Shown piece after piece: positions 24,893 through 33,059 of a stretch of 64,000 nucleotides of DNA. How positions within the stretch are numbered: position 1 is the first letter of the stretch; every line of letters starts with the position of its first letter. The notes beneath the pieces are model-generated. The model had not been told where the DNA came from and searched no databases. It saw only the letters and a list, made by a program, of their open reading frames with translations. Made by a program: the position numbers and the translations under genes. The DNA is from Pseudomonas sp. P8_229 (lineage in GTDB: Bacteria > Pseudomonadota > Gammaproteobacteria > Pseudomonadales > Pseudomonadaceae), in assembly GCF_034008635.1 (NCBI RefSeq), contig NZ_CP125378.1:400501-464500 (forward strand), in the 5' to 3' direction.

Positions 24893-27106
24893 TTATCCCA
24901 GAGTCAGCGGTGTCGAACGCTGGCGCACGCCGGTCAGCGCGAACAAGGCATTGGCTATCGCCGGCGCCACCGACGGGCTGCCCAACTCGCCGACGCCACC
25001 GGGTTTGCCCGGTTCGCCGTCCAGCACCAGGATGTCCGTGGCTGGCATGTCCGACATCCGGGTCACGCGGTAGTCGTGGAAGTTGCTCTGCACCACCCTG
25101 CCCTGTTGGATGTCGAGCCGGTCGAACAACGCATGACCGAGGCCCCACATCAGGCCGCCGTAGATCTGTTCCTCGACGCCGCCGGGCGACACGGCCAGGC
25201 CGCAATCGACCACGCACGTCAGCTTCTCGACTTTCGGCTTGCCATCGACCGTCACAACCTGCGCCACCACCGCGATAAAACTGGTGTAACCCTGATTGGT
25301 CGCAATCCCCAGCGCGGTGCCCGGCGGCAACGGCTGGCCCCACCCGGCGCGCTCGGCAGCCTGTTTCAGCACCGCCACATGCCGTGGCCGCTCCTGCATG
25401 TTCGCCAGCCGGAACGCCAGCGGATCGGCGCCCGCCGCATGGGCCAGTTCATCCATGAAACTCTCCACGGCGAACACGTTGGGAATGAAGCTCACCGAGC
25501 GATACCAGCCGCTGGGCACGTGGCTTTCGTGCTTGACCCAGTTCAGTTCCAGATGCGGCGGACGGTAGGCGAAATCCCACGCGGTGATCGCTTCAGTGGT
25601 GCTGTAATCCATATGATCCGGGCGTTCGAAGTAACCCGGCTCCCACTGCTCCGGCGACGCTGGTGACACCGCATGCAGTTGCAGTGCGTTGAGTTGGCCC
25701 TGGGCGTCGAGCGCGCCTTTGACCCGGTGCAGCGTCGCCGGGTGATTGAACAGCGCGTGCATTTCGTCTTCGCGGCTGTTGAGCAACTTCACCGGCGCAC
25801 CGCTTTGCTGCGCCAGATACGCCACTTCGAACAACCAGTATTTGGCCTCCCGCGCACCGAAGCTGCCGCCGGACACCAGCTCGTTGATGGTGACCTTGTC
25901 CTTGTCGATACCACACACGGTTTGCGCCGCTTCCAGCGCCGAGGACGGTACCTGCACGCCGCCCCAATAGATGATCGCCTGGTCCTTGACCTGCGCGGTG
26001 ATGCAGATCGGTTCCAGCGGGTTCTGCACCTTGTAGGGCATGGTGTAATCGGCTTCGATCAGCTTCGTCGCCTGTAGCCATTGCGCGCCGACATCGCCAT
26101 GAGTCATGGCCTTGATGGTTTGGCTTTTCGGATCGGAAATGGCGGCTGCTTGAGCCTTGGCCAGTTCCGTGCTGTCGAACCCGGCCAGCGGCGAATCACT
26201 CCACTTGATCTCCAGCACCTTGCGGCCCTGCTGCGCCGCCCAGAATGTATCGGCCAGCACCGCCACGCCTTCCAGATTGCCGCCGAGCACATCCGGCCGC
26301 CCCGGAATCGCAAGCACCTTGCGCACGCCCGGCACCTGCAACGCTGCCGCCGAATCGACGCTGATCACCTTCGCGCCGACTACCGGCGCCCGCTGAATCA
26401 CCGCCACCAGCATCCCCGGCAACTGCACATCGATGCTGTACTTGAACCGCCCGCAAACCTTGGCCGCCGCGTCACGCTTGTGCCGCAGTTTGCCGATGTA
26501 CTTGAACTGCGCCGGGTCTTTCAAGGTGACGTGGGTTGGCGCTGGCAGGTTTGCTGCGACACCCACCAGTTCGCCGTAACCAAGGCTGCGCTTGCTCGAC
26601 GCTTGCAGCACCCGCCCGTCTTCGGTGGTGCAGGTGTCGGGGCTGACTTTCCACTGCTTCGCCGCTGCCGTGATCAACAGTGTTCGTGCTGTGGCACCTG
26701 CCATGCGCAAGCGATCGTATTCGAGGGAAACGCTGGTGCTGCCGCCGGTGGAAAAGACTTTCCAGATCGGGTGAATGTAGGTGTCGAAAAACGGATCCTC
26801 CGGGGTAATGACCTGCACGGTCATCGGGTTCACATCCAGTTCCTCGGCCACGCACGCGGCCAGCGCCGTTTGCGTACCGGTGCCGGAATCGTGTTTGTGC
26901 ACCACCAGTTTCACCGTGCCGTCGGGAAAGATCCGCACCCAGGCGTTGGGCTCGAATTCGCTGGCCGGCGCCGGGGCTTTCGGGTCGGTGGCGGCAATGC
27001 CGGAAGGCAGATACAGGGCAATAGCCAGACCCGAAGCCACCGTCGCCGCTTGCTTGAGAAACACCCGGCGTGACGGTTCGATCAAGGTGTCGTCGCGCAG
27101 GCTCAT
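24893..27106 (-). CDS. Molybdenum hydroxylase large subunit (IorB/xanthine dehydrogenase family)
   Basis: This is the molybdopterin cytosine dinucleotide subunit of a xanthine-oxidase-family enzyme, which hydroxylates N-heterocycles or oxidises aldehydes using water. The 737-residue protein starts with a Tat signal (S-R-R-V-F-L-K, then a hydrophobic stretch to about residue 40), so the enzyme is exported folded. Visible Mo-site features are GGSFGARE (around residue 410) and the C-terminal GKPGGVGELGSPSVAPAIAN, containing the conserved catalytic glutamate. Architecture matches isoquinoline 1-oxidoreductase beta subunits. The start overlaps the 2Fe-2S gene stop by one base. No FAD subunit is encoded nearby, so electrons probably go to cytochromes or the quinone pool. 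Substrate unknown. Confidence 0.92.
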   Translation of the reverse strand: MSLRDDTLIEPSRRVFLKQAATVASGLAIALYLPSGIAATDPKAPAPASEFEPNAWVRIFPDGTVKLVVHKHDSGTGTQTALAACVAEELDVNPMTVQVITPEDPFFDTYIHPIWKVFSTGGSTSVSLEYDRLRMAGATARTLLITAAAKQWKVSPDTCTTEDGRVLQASSKRSLGYGELVGVAANLPAPTHVTLKDPAQFKYIGKLRHKRDAAAKVCGRFKYSIDVQLPGMLVAVIQRAPVVGAKVISVDSAAALQVPGVRKVLAIPGRPDVLGGNLEGVAVLADTFWAAQQGRKVLEIKWSDSPLAGFDSTELAKAQAAAISDPKSQTIKAMTHGDVGAQWLQATKLIEADYTMPYKVQNPLEPICITAQVKDQAIIYWGGVQVPSSALEAAQTVCGIDKDKVTINELVSGGSFGAREAKYWLFEVAYLAQQSGAPVKLLNSREDEMHALFNHPATLHRVKGALDAQGQLNALQLHAVSPASPEQWEPGYFERPDHMDYSTTEAITAWDFAYRPPHLELNWVKHESHVPSGWYRSVSFIPNVFAVESFMDELAHAAGADPLAFRLANMQERPRHVAVLKQAAERAGWGQPLPPGTALGIATNQGYTSFIAVVAQVVTVDGKPKVEKLTCVVDCGLAVSPGGVEEQIYGGLMWGLGHALFDRLDIQQGRVVQSNFHDYRVTRMSDMPATDILVLDGEPGKPGGVGELGSPSVAPAIANALFALTGVRQRSTPLTLG

Positions 27107-27570
27107 CACGCCTCCTTCGGCGCATTTGCCGCGCGCTTGATCGCTTTGTTGATCCGACCGTATGTGCCGCAGCGGCAGATGTTGCCGGTCATCGCATTGC
27201 GGATCGAATCGTCGGTCACCGCCGCGCCGGTATTGAGCAGTGCCGCGGCGGACATGATCTGCCCGGATTGACAGTAGCCGCATTGCGGCACATCTTCGGC
27301 GACCCAGGCCAATTGCAGCGGATGGCTTTGCGTCGGCGACAAGCCTTCGATGGTAGTGATGCTGTGGCCCGCGACGGCGGCCAGCGGCAACTGGCAGGAA
27401 CGCACCGCGACACCGTCCAGGTGCACGGTGCAGGCACCGCACAGGCCCATGCCGCAGCCGAATTTGGTGCCGGTGAGTTTCAGTTGATCACGCAGGACCC
27501 ATAACAAGGGCATGGAGGGGGACGCTTTATCCAGCTCGCGTCGTTCGCCGTTAACCGTGAATGCAATCAT
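27106..27570 (-). CDS. 2Fe-2S subunit of molybdenum hydroxylase (IorA-like)
   Basis: The 154-residue protein carries two 2Fe-2S clusters: a plant-ferredoxin type (C-G-M-G-L-C-G-A-C, about residues 39-47, plus a later C) and the C-terminal type (C-G-Y-C, and I-C-R-C-G-T-Y). It transfers electrons from the Mo site. It is the first gene of a leftward operon with the Mo subunit and a LysR gene. It has no signal peptide of its own, so it is presumably carried out by the Tat signal of the large subunit (known behaviour for the family, inferred here). Confidence 0.94.
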   Translation of the reverse strand: MIAFTVNGERRELDKASPSMPLLWVLRDQLKLTGTKFGCGMGLCGACTVHLDGVAVRSCQLPLAAVAGHSITTIEGLSPTQSHPLQLAWVAEDVPQCGYCQSGQIMSAAALLNTGAAVTDDSIRNAMTGNICRCGTYGRINKAIKRAANAPKEA

Positions 27571-27688
27571 TGTCAGGCTCCAAAAGAGCGGCCCGTCTTT
27601 GTGCGGGCCTGGTCACCGATTATTGGAACCTCGGGCAAAACGCGGCCAGCGACGATTTCTGCCAACCGCTGTAAGCAGGACTAACAAC
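27571..27688. promoter_or_regulatory. Divergent promoter region (2Fe-2S subunit / LysR)
   Basis: This 118-bp gap between the molybdenum hydroxylase operon and the divergent LysR gene is the classical position for LysR control. I saw no unambiguous T-N11-A box. AGCAGGA precedes the LysR ATG at 27689. Confidence 0.5.
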
Positions 27689-28579
27689 ATGTACAAGCGA
27701 TACCCGTCGGTGCAGTCCATGAGTGCGTTTATCCACGCGGCGCGCAGCGGCAGTTTCTCCAGCGCCGCGCGCAAGCTCGACCTGACCCACAGCGCGATCA
27801 GCCAGCAGATCCGCGCGCTGGAAGATTTCATCGGCCAGCCGCTGTTCGTGCGTGAAGGTGGCGGCAGCAATCTGACCGATGCCGGGCAGTTGTTTGCCAG
27901 CGTGCTGTCGGATGGGCTGGCGCAGATCGACCGGGCGCTGTCCTCGGTGAAAAACCGCAGCGTGGCGCAGCGCCTGACTCTGGATGTGGACAGCGAACTG
28001 GCGCAGAGCTGGCTCAACCCGCGTCTGCCCGAACTGCTCGACGGCCTGCCGGATTACGAGGTGACGCTACTGTCGATGCCGCGCAGTGATCGCAGCACGT
28101 TCGAGCGGGTCGATCTGGCGTTGCGTTACGGTTATGGCGACTGGGATGACTGCGAGATGACGCAGATCTGTGGCGACCGGGTGCTGGCGGTGGCTTCGCC
28201 CGAGTTACTTGAGCGCCATGGTTTGCAAGTGCCGTTGAGCCCGGCGCAGATCCTTGAACTGCCGCTGCTGGGCTATACGCGACGGTCGTGGATTCCGTGG
28301 CTGGACGCGGCCGGAATGGCGCCAGCCGAACCGCCCGCGCGGGTTATTTTCGACAATGCGGCGAACCTGATTGCGGCTGCCGAAGCCGGGGTTGGCGCCG
28401 GGTTGGTGCGTGGTTTACTGGCTGCCGATGCGTTGCGCAGTGGGCGGCTGGTGGCGTTGAACGAGGCGCAGATTGCCGCGCATTACAACCTCTACGCGGT
28501 GTGGCCACATGGGCAGGCCGAGCGGGTGGCGCCGGTGGTTGAAGTGATTAAAGAACTGGCCTTGCGTACACAAACTTGA
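27689..28579 (+). CDS. LysR-family regulator (GcvA-like)
   Basis: The 296-residue protein has a LysR HTH (SMSAFIHAARSGSFSSAARK, LTHSAISQQIRALEDFIGQP) and an effector domain of the GcvA/AmpR type (ATPase-free, substrate-binding-protein fold). The ATG at 27689 follows AGCAGGA; a longer in-frame start at 27512 overlaps the 2Fe-2S gene and is rejected. It is divergent from the molybdenum hydroxylase operon and upstream of the amidohydrolase cluster, so it could control either. I have no direct evidence for the target. Confidence 0.92.
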   Translation: MYKRYPSVQSMSAFIHAARSGSFSSAARKLDLTHSAISQQIRALEDFIGQPLFVREGGGSNLTDAGQLFASVLSDGLAQIDRALSSVKNRSVAQRLTLDVDSELAQSWLNPRLPELLDGLPDYEVTLLSMPRSDRSTFERVDLALRYGYGDWDDCEMTQICGDRVLAVASPELLERHGLQVPLSPAQILELPLLGYTRRSWIPWLDAAGMAPAEPPARVIFDNAANLIAAAEAGVGAGLVRGLLAADALRSGRLVALNEAQIAAHYNLYAVWPHGQAERVAPVVEVIKELALRTQT

Positions 28580-28580
28580 C

Positions 28581-28652
28581 GCTATCGCGAGCAGGCTCAC
28601 CCCTACAGTTGGAATGCGTTCCCCTGTAGGGGTGAGCCTGCTCGCGATAGCG
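28581..28652. repeat. REPIN
   Basis: Arms GCTATCGCGAGCAGGCTCAC and GTGAGCCTGCTCGCGATAGC are perfectly inverted around a short spacer. The element lies immediately after the LysR stop and probably ends that transcript. Confidence 0.92.
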
Positions 28653-28897
28653 CCGGTCCAGTTTCCACAGAAGCACAAACCAAAACCATATCGCCCAAGT
28701 ATCACCACCGCGCCCAATTAATATTGTACGAACCCCTCCCCCCTTTCCAATACTCGCCCTCAGCAACCACCCACCCGGGCCGGATGCGAACAGGCGAGGG
28801 AATGCGCGAGTCTTGCGCATAGAAATGGCCGATTGCCCGGGGCGTGGATGCCGAGAGCCGCAAGGCTCCCTTCCCCGCTATCAGGAGATCGACTTCA
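28653..28897 (+). promoter_or_regulatory. Leader/promoter region of the amidohydrolase-UbiD cluster
   Basis: This 245-bp gap has no gene. An AT-rich stretch (CAATTAATATTGTACGAAC, about 28717-28735) is the best promoter candidate, and ATCAGGAGATCG provides the ribosome binding site for the ATG at 28898. Confidence 0.45.
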
Positions 28898-29827
28898 ATG
28901 ATCATCGATATCAGCTGCTATCCCACGGATCTCGTGGACCTCGCCTGGAGGCATGACGGTGACCCGTTTACCGGCGAGCGTCTGCTGGAGATGATGGATG
29001 GCCCGTACAGGGTCAACGGCAAGCCTCGCCGTATCGACAAAGCCTTCATCCAGCCGCCGCAGGGCAACACCATTTACACCTGGACCGACGGCGAACTCTC
29101 GGGCCGCGAATCCATCGACGCCTACATGGCCTACACCCTGAAAATGGTCCAGACCTACCCGGATCGTTTCATCGGCTGCTTCGTCTACAACCCGCGCTGC
29201 GGCGTGGAAAACGGCGTCGAGGCGATCGAGCGCTACGTCAAGGAACACGGTTTCAAGATGGTCCAGATGCAGGCCAACATGCACGCCTACCGGCCTGACC
29301 GCGCACTGGACTGGGTGCGCCCGTGCTTCGAGAAATGCGCCGAGCTGGGCATCCCGGTCAAGCTGCACACCGGCGACGGGCCGTACAGCATCCCGTCGGA
29401 ATGGGTGCCGATGATCAAGGAATTCCCCAATGTGAATTTCATCATGGCCCACTTCGGTGTGCAGACCGGTGGCGTCTACGTGTTCGAGCCGATGCAATGG
29501 GCGATGGAACTGCCCAACGTCTACTGCGAATCGGGCTGGTGCCTGCAATCGCGGATCGTCGAGTTCGCCAAGGTGTTGCCAACGCACAAGATCCTCTTCG
29601 GCACCGACACACCGCCGAACGAACCGGGCATGTGGCTGCGCCTGCTTGAGGTGCTGTGCCACGAGCCGCCACAGGGCTTGAACCTCGACGAGGACACCCT
29701 CGAAGAGTACCTGGGCAACAACACCGCGCGGATGATCGGCCTCGAACCGACCCCGCCACCGCGTTCCGTTTCCGAAGCAGAGGCGCAACTCAAGCGTCCC
29801 GTCACCACTCAACTGGCCAGGAGCTGA
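28898..29827 (+). CDS. ACMSD-type amidohydrolase lacking the N-terminal HxH motif
   Basis: The 309-residue protein belongs to the Amidohydro-rel (ACMSD/gamma-resorcylate decarboxylase) family of metal-dependent TIM-barrel decarboxylases and hydrolases. It keeps KLHTGDGPY (His), IMAHFGVQTGG (His) and LFGTDTPPNEPG (Asp), but the N-terminal metal motif is M-I-I-D-I-S-C-Y-P, where its neighbour has D-T-H-L-H-P. Both HxH histidines are therefore missing. It pairs with the next gene, a close paralogue four bases downstream. It may be a non-catalytic or differently metallated partner in a heteromer. AGGAG precedes the ATG at 28898. Confidence 0.88.
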   Translation: MIIDISCYPTDLVDLAWRHDGDPFTGERLLEMMDGPYRVNGKPRRIDKAFIQPPQGNTIYTWTDGELSGRESIDAYMAYTLKMVQTYPDRFIGCFVYNPRCGVENGVEAIERYVKEHGFKMVQMQANMHAYRPDRALDWVRPCFEKCAELGIPVKLHTGDGPYSIPSEWVPMIKEFPNVNFIMAHFGVQTGGVYVFEPMQWAMELPNVYCESGWCLQSRIVEFAKVLPTHKILFGTDTPPNEPGMWLRLLEVLCHEPPQGLNLDEDTLEEYLGNNTARMIGLEPTPPPRSVSEAEAQLKRPVTTQLARS

Positions 29828-29831
29828 ACCG

Positions 29832-30737
29832 ATGATCATCGACACCCATCTGCATCCCACCAACCTGGTCGACGAGGCCTGGCGCCACACCGGCGAACCG
29901 TTCACCGGCGAGCGCATGCTCAAGCTGATGGACGGCCCGTACATGATCAACGGCAAACCGCGCCGCATCGACATGGGCTTCATCCAGCCGCCACCGGGCA
30001 ACACCGGTTATCGCGACGGCAATCGCCGGGGCCGTGAGGGGGTGCGAGATTACATGTCCTACGTCGCCGAACTGTGCGTGAAGTACCCGGACCGCTTCAT
30101 CGGCAACTTCAACTTCAACCCGCGCTGGGGACCGGAAAACGGTGCGGCGGAGCTGGAATTCCACATCAAGGAATACGGCTTCAAGATGCTCAAGCTGCAC
30201 GCCAACATGCACGGCTATCGCCCGGACCGGGCGCTGGACTGGTTGCGGCCGGCAATGAAGGTCTGCGCCAAGTACAACATCGTCGTGCTGATCCACACCG
30301 GCGACGGCCCGTACACGATCCCGACGATGTTCTACCCGATCATCCGCGAGTTTCCGATGGTCAACTTCATCATCGGCCACTTCGGCATCCAGACCGGCGG
30401 CAACTACTCGTTCGAAGCATTCTGGATGGCCATGGACACGCCGAACGTCTACTGCGAATCGGGCTGGTGCTTCCAGTCGCGGATCGTCGAGTTCGCCAAG
30501 GAACTGCCGCGCAACAAGATCGTCTTCGGCACCGACTCGCCGCCGAACGAACCGGGCATGTGGCTGCGCGAACTTGAGGTGTTGTGCTCACCGGCGCCGC
30601 AAGGGCTGGGCATCGATGAGGATCATCTGGAGGACTACCTGGGCAACAACATCGCCCGGTTGTGCGGGATCGAACCGACGCCGCCGCCCAAGGATCTGGT
30701 TGAGGCCGATATACGCCTGACCACCACGTACCTCTAG
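29832..30737 (+). CDS. ACMSD-type amidohydrolase with complete metal motif
   Basis: This 301-residue paralogue of the upstream protein has the full site: D-T-H-L-H-P near the N-terminus, VLIHTGDGPYTIP, IIGHFGIQTGG and FGTDSPPNEPG. Family members decarboxylate or hydrolyse carboxylated aromatic or heterocyclic compounds (ACMSD, iso-orotate decarboxylase, gamma-resorcylate decarboxylase). The two copies share long identical stretches (YCESGWC, QSRIVEFAK), so they arose by tandem duplication. AGGAGC overlaps the end of the first gene, suggesting coupled translation. Substrate unknown. Confidence 0.9.
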   Translation: MIIDTHLHPTNLVDEAWRHTGEPFTGERMLKLMDGPYMINGKPRRIDMGFIQPPPGNTGYRDGNRRGREGVRDYMSYVAELCVKYPDRFIGNFNFNPRWGPENGAAELEFHIKEYGFKMLKLHANMHGYRPDRALDWLRPAMKVCAKYNIVVLIHTGDGPYTIPTMFYPIIREFPMVNFIIGHFGIQTGGNYSFEAFWMAMDTPNVYCESGWCFQSRIVEFAKELPRNKIVFGTDSPPNEPGMWLRELEVLCSPAPQGLGIDEDHLEDYLGNNIARLCGIEPTPPPKDLVEADIRLTTTYL

Positions 30738-30752
30738 GTAGACACATTCCAA

Positions 30753-30841
30753 TGTGGGAGCGGGCTTGCTCGCGAAAGCGGTGTGTCATTAAGCAATGAA
30801 GGTGCTGACCCACCGCATTCGCGAGCAAGCCCGCTCCCACA
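30753..30841. repeat. REPIN
   Basis: Arms GTGGGAGCGGGCTTGCTCGC and GCGAGCAAGCCCGCTCCCAC are inverted around about 45 bp. It sits between the amidohydrolase pair and ubiD. The rest of the gap to 30980 holds no gene; GAGGTGA precedes the next start. Confidence 0.92.
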
Positions 30842-30980
30842 AGGGATGGGTGTTCAACCCAGGCACACAGCGACTTTACAGGCACGAAGATGACCCGGCG
30901 CTCCCTCGACCGGCAGGCCAACGGCTGCTCGATCGAACGCCTTCTCACCCCTGCGTGCCTGCTTTTTACGAGGTGAAACC

Positions 30981-32366
30981 ATGACCCGTTCGACGCTCGG
31001 CGATTCTCAGGACTTTCACGTGTTCATCGATGCCTATCGCCGCGAGTACCCGGACGATGTGCTGACCATCACCCAAGCCGTTTCTGCCGATCAGGACGTC
31101 ACCGCCCTGGTCGATGCCCTCGCCGCCCAAGGTCGCGATCCGCTGCTGATCTGCGAAAACGTCGGCGGTCTCAAGGTGCCGGTGGCGACCAACCTGTTCG
31201 CCTCGCGGACCCGCATTGCCCGCTTGTTCGGCGTCCCCCCGGCGCAATTGCACGAAACCTTCCAGAGCCGCGCCAACCAGCCCATAGCCCCGCGCTATGT
31301 GGAAAGCGGCCCGATCCTCGATGAAGTGTTCGAAGGCGAGGCACTGGATCTGGCGCTGCTGCCGATGCTCAAGCATTTCGACAGTGACCGCGGCCCGTAC
31401 ATCACCAACGCGATCATCGTCGCCGAGGACCCACTGACCGGCATCGCCAACATGAGCTACCACCGCTCGATGCGCCACGCCCGTCAGGCGCTCGCCACCA
31501 GCCTGCACTCACGCGGGCATCTTTGGCGGATGCTGCAGACCGCCCGCGAGCGCGGCGAAGAATTGCGCGTGGCGATGGTGGTCGGTGCACATCCGCTGTT
31601 CATGCTCGCCGCCGCTGCGCGCTTGCCCTACGGCAGCGATGAACGCGCAGTGGCTGGCGGCTTGTTCGGTGCGCCGCTGGAACTGGTGAAAACCCCACGC
31701 TACGGCATCGGCGTACCGGCTTACGCCGAGTTTGTGCTGGAAGGCGCCATCGATCCCGCGGCTTACGCCGAAGAAGGCCCGTTCGGTGAGTTCAGCGGCT
31801 ATTCCTCGGATCGTTCGACTAACAACGTATTGCGTGTCGACACCCTGTTAAAGCGCAAAGACGCCTGGCTGGTCGACGTGATGGGCGGCCGCTACGCCGA
31901 ACACCTGACCCTCGCCCGGCTGCCCCGCGAAGCGGAAATGAGCGAGAAGCTCAAGGCGCGTTTCCCCGCCGTCACCGCCGTGCATTACCCGAATTCCGGC
32001 ACGCACTTTCATTGCTACGTGGCGCTGGATCAAAGCCGCGATGGCGAGGCGCGGCAGATCATGCTCGCCCTGCTCGGCTGGGACCCGTACCTGAAAAACG
32101 TGATCGCGGTGGACAGCGATATCGACATCACGGACGACAGCCAGGTGTTGTGGGCGCTGGCCACGCATTTCCAGCCGCATCTGGACCTGTTCATGATCGA
32201 CGGTTTGCCCGGCAGTCCGCTGGATCCGTCGTCCTCGGTCAACGGCACCACTTCACGCATGGGCCTGGATGCCACTCGCGGTTCGGGCTTCGACGGGATC
32301 AAGGCGCAGCTCGATCAGGACGTGCTCGAACGTGCGCGGGTTTTGCTTAAAGGCCTGGCATCGTGA
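30981..32366 (+). CDS. UbiD-family prFMN-dependent decarboxylase
   Basis: UbiD enzymes reversibly decarboxylate aromatic, heteroaromatic or unsaturated acids using prenylated FMN made by UbiX. The 461-residue protein shows the catalytic region E-E-G-P-F-G-E-F-S-G-Y (two acidic residues of the R-E-E/D triad), the prFMN and metal-binding stretch N-M-S-Y-H-R-S-M-R, and P-Y-I-T-N-A-I-I. It resembles the branch acting on pyrrole- or furan-type acids more than ubiquinone-pathway UbiD, which is longer (inference). The next gene is a UbiX, overlapping by four bases, so the enzyme is supplied with its own cofactor. Confidence 0.93.
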   Translation: MTRSTLGDSQDFHVFIDAYRREYPDDVLTITQAVSADQDVTALVDALAAQGRDPLLICENVGGLKVPVATNLFASRTRIARLFGVPPAQLHETFQSRANQPIAPRYVESGPILDEVFEGEALDLALLPMLKHFDSDRGPYITNAIIVAEDPLTGIANMSYHRSMRHARQALATSLHSRGHLWRMLQTARERGEELRVAMVVGAHPLFMLAAAARLPYGSDERAVAGGLFGAPLELVKTPRYGIGVPAYAEFVLEGAIDPAAYAEEGPFGEFSGYSSDRSTNNVLRVDTLLKRKDAWLVDVMGGRYAEHLTLARLPREAEMSEKLKARFPAVTAVHYPNSGTHFHCYVALDQSRDGEARQIMLALLGWDPYLKNVIAVDSDIDITDDSQVLWALATHFQPHLDLFMIDGLPGSPLDPSSSVNGTTSRMGLDATRGSGFDGIKAQLDQDVLERARVLLKGLAS

Positions 32367-32992
32367 GCCGCCAGCGGATGGTGGTCGGCATCAGCGGCGC
32401 GTCGGGCTTCATCTACGGCGTGCGCCTGCTGCAATTGCTCGCCGAACTGGACATCGAAAGCCACCTGATCATCAGCCGCGCCGCGCTGCTGACCATGGCC
32501 CACGAAACCGACTACAAACTGGCCGACGTCACCGCGCTCGCCAGCCATTACCACCGCGCCGACGACGTCGCCGCCGGCATCGCCAGCGGTTCGTTCCGCT
32601 GCCTGGGCATGGTCGTTGCGCCGTGTTCGATGCGCACGCTGGCGGAGATCGCCACCGGCACCTCGTCGGGGCTGATCGGTCGCGCCGCCGACGTCACCCT
32701 CAAGGAGCGCCGAACCCTGGTGCTGATGGCCCGCGAAACGCCGCTGACCCTCGCCCACCTGCGCAACATGACGGCGGTCACCGAGATGGGCGGGATCATC
32801 GCGCCGCCGGTGCCGGCGTTCTATGCCCGCCCCGAGAGCCTTGCGCAGATGGTCGATCACAGTCTCGGCAGGGTGCTCGACCTGTTTGGCCTCGATGCCG
32901 GGGTCGCCACCCGCTGGAAAGAACACCGAGAACCCTGTGGGAGCGGGCTTGCTCGCGAATGCGGTGGGTCATTCAACAATGATGGTGGCTGA
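32363..32992 (+). CDS. ubiX: UbiX-family flavin prenyltransferase
   Basis: UbiX attaches a dimethylallyl group to FMN to make the UbiD cofactor. The 209-residue protein starts with GTG overlapping the ubiD stop (GTGA), and has the motifs GISGASGFIYGVRLL, VAPCSMRTLAEIATG and LTLAHLRNMTAVTEMG with the expected FMN and phosphate ligands. The C-terminal 17 or so residues are encoded by a REPIN (CGSGLARECGG) that also contains the stop codon, so the tail was probably altered by repeat insertion. It is likely a dedicated copy for this cluster; the housekeeping ubiX is expected elsewhere. Confidence 0.94.
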   Translation: MSRQRMVVGISGASGFIYGVRLLQLLAELDIESHLIISRAALLTMAHETDYKLADVTALASHYHRADDVAAGIASGSFRCLGMVVAPCSMRTLAEIATGTSSGLIGRAADVTLKERRTLVLMARETPLTLAHLRNMTAVTEMGGIIAPPVPAFYARPESLAQMVDHSLGRVLDLFGLDAGVATRWKEHREPCGSGLARECGGSFNNDGG

Positions 32993-33023
32993 CCCACCGC
33001 ATTCGCGAGCAAGCCCGCTCCCA
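32936..33023. repeat. REPIN overlapping the ubiX 3' end
   Basis: Arms GTGGGAGCGGGCTTGCTCGC and GCGAGCAAGCCCGCTCCCAC. The left arm is read through as the last residues of UbiX and the stop lies in the loop. Confidence 0.92.
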
Positions 33024-33059
33024 CCCAGAGCAAATCCGCGTCCATCAAGGAGCCTCCAT

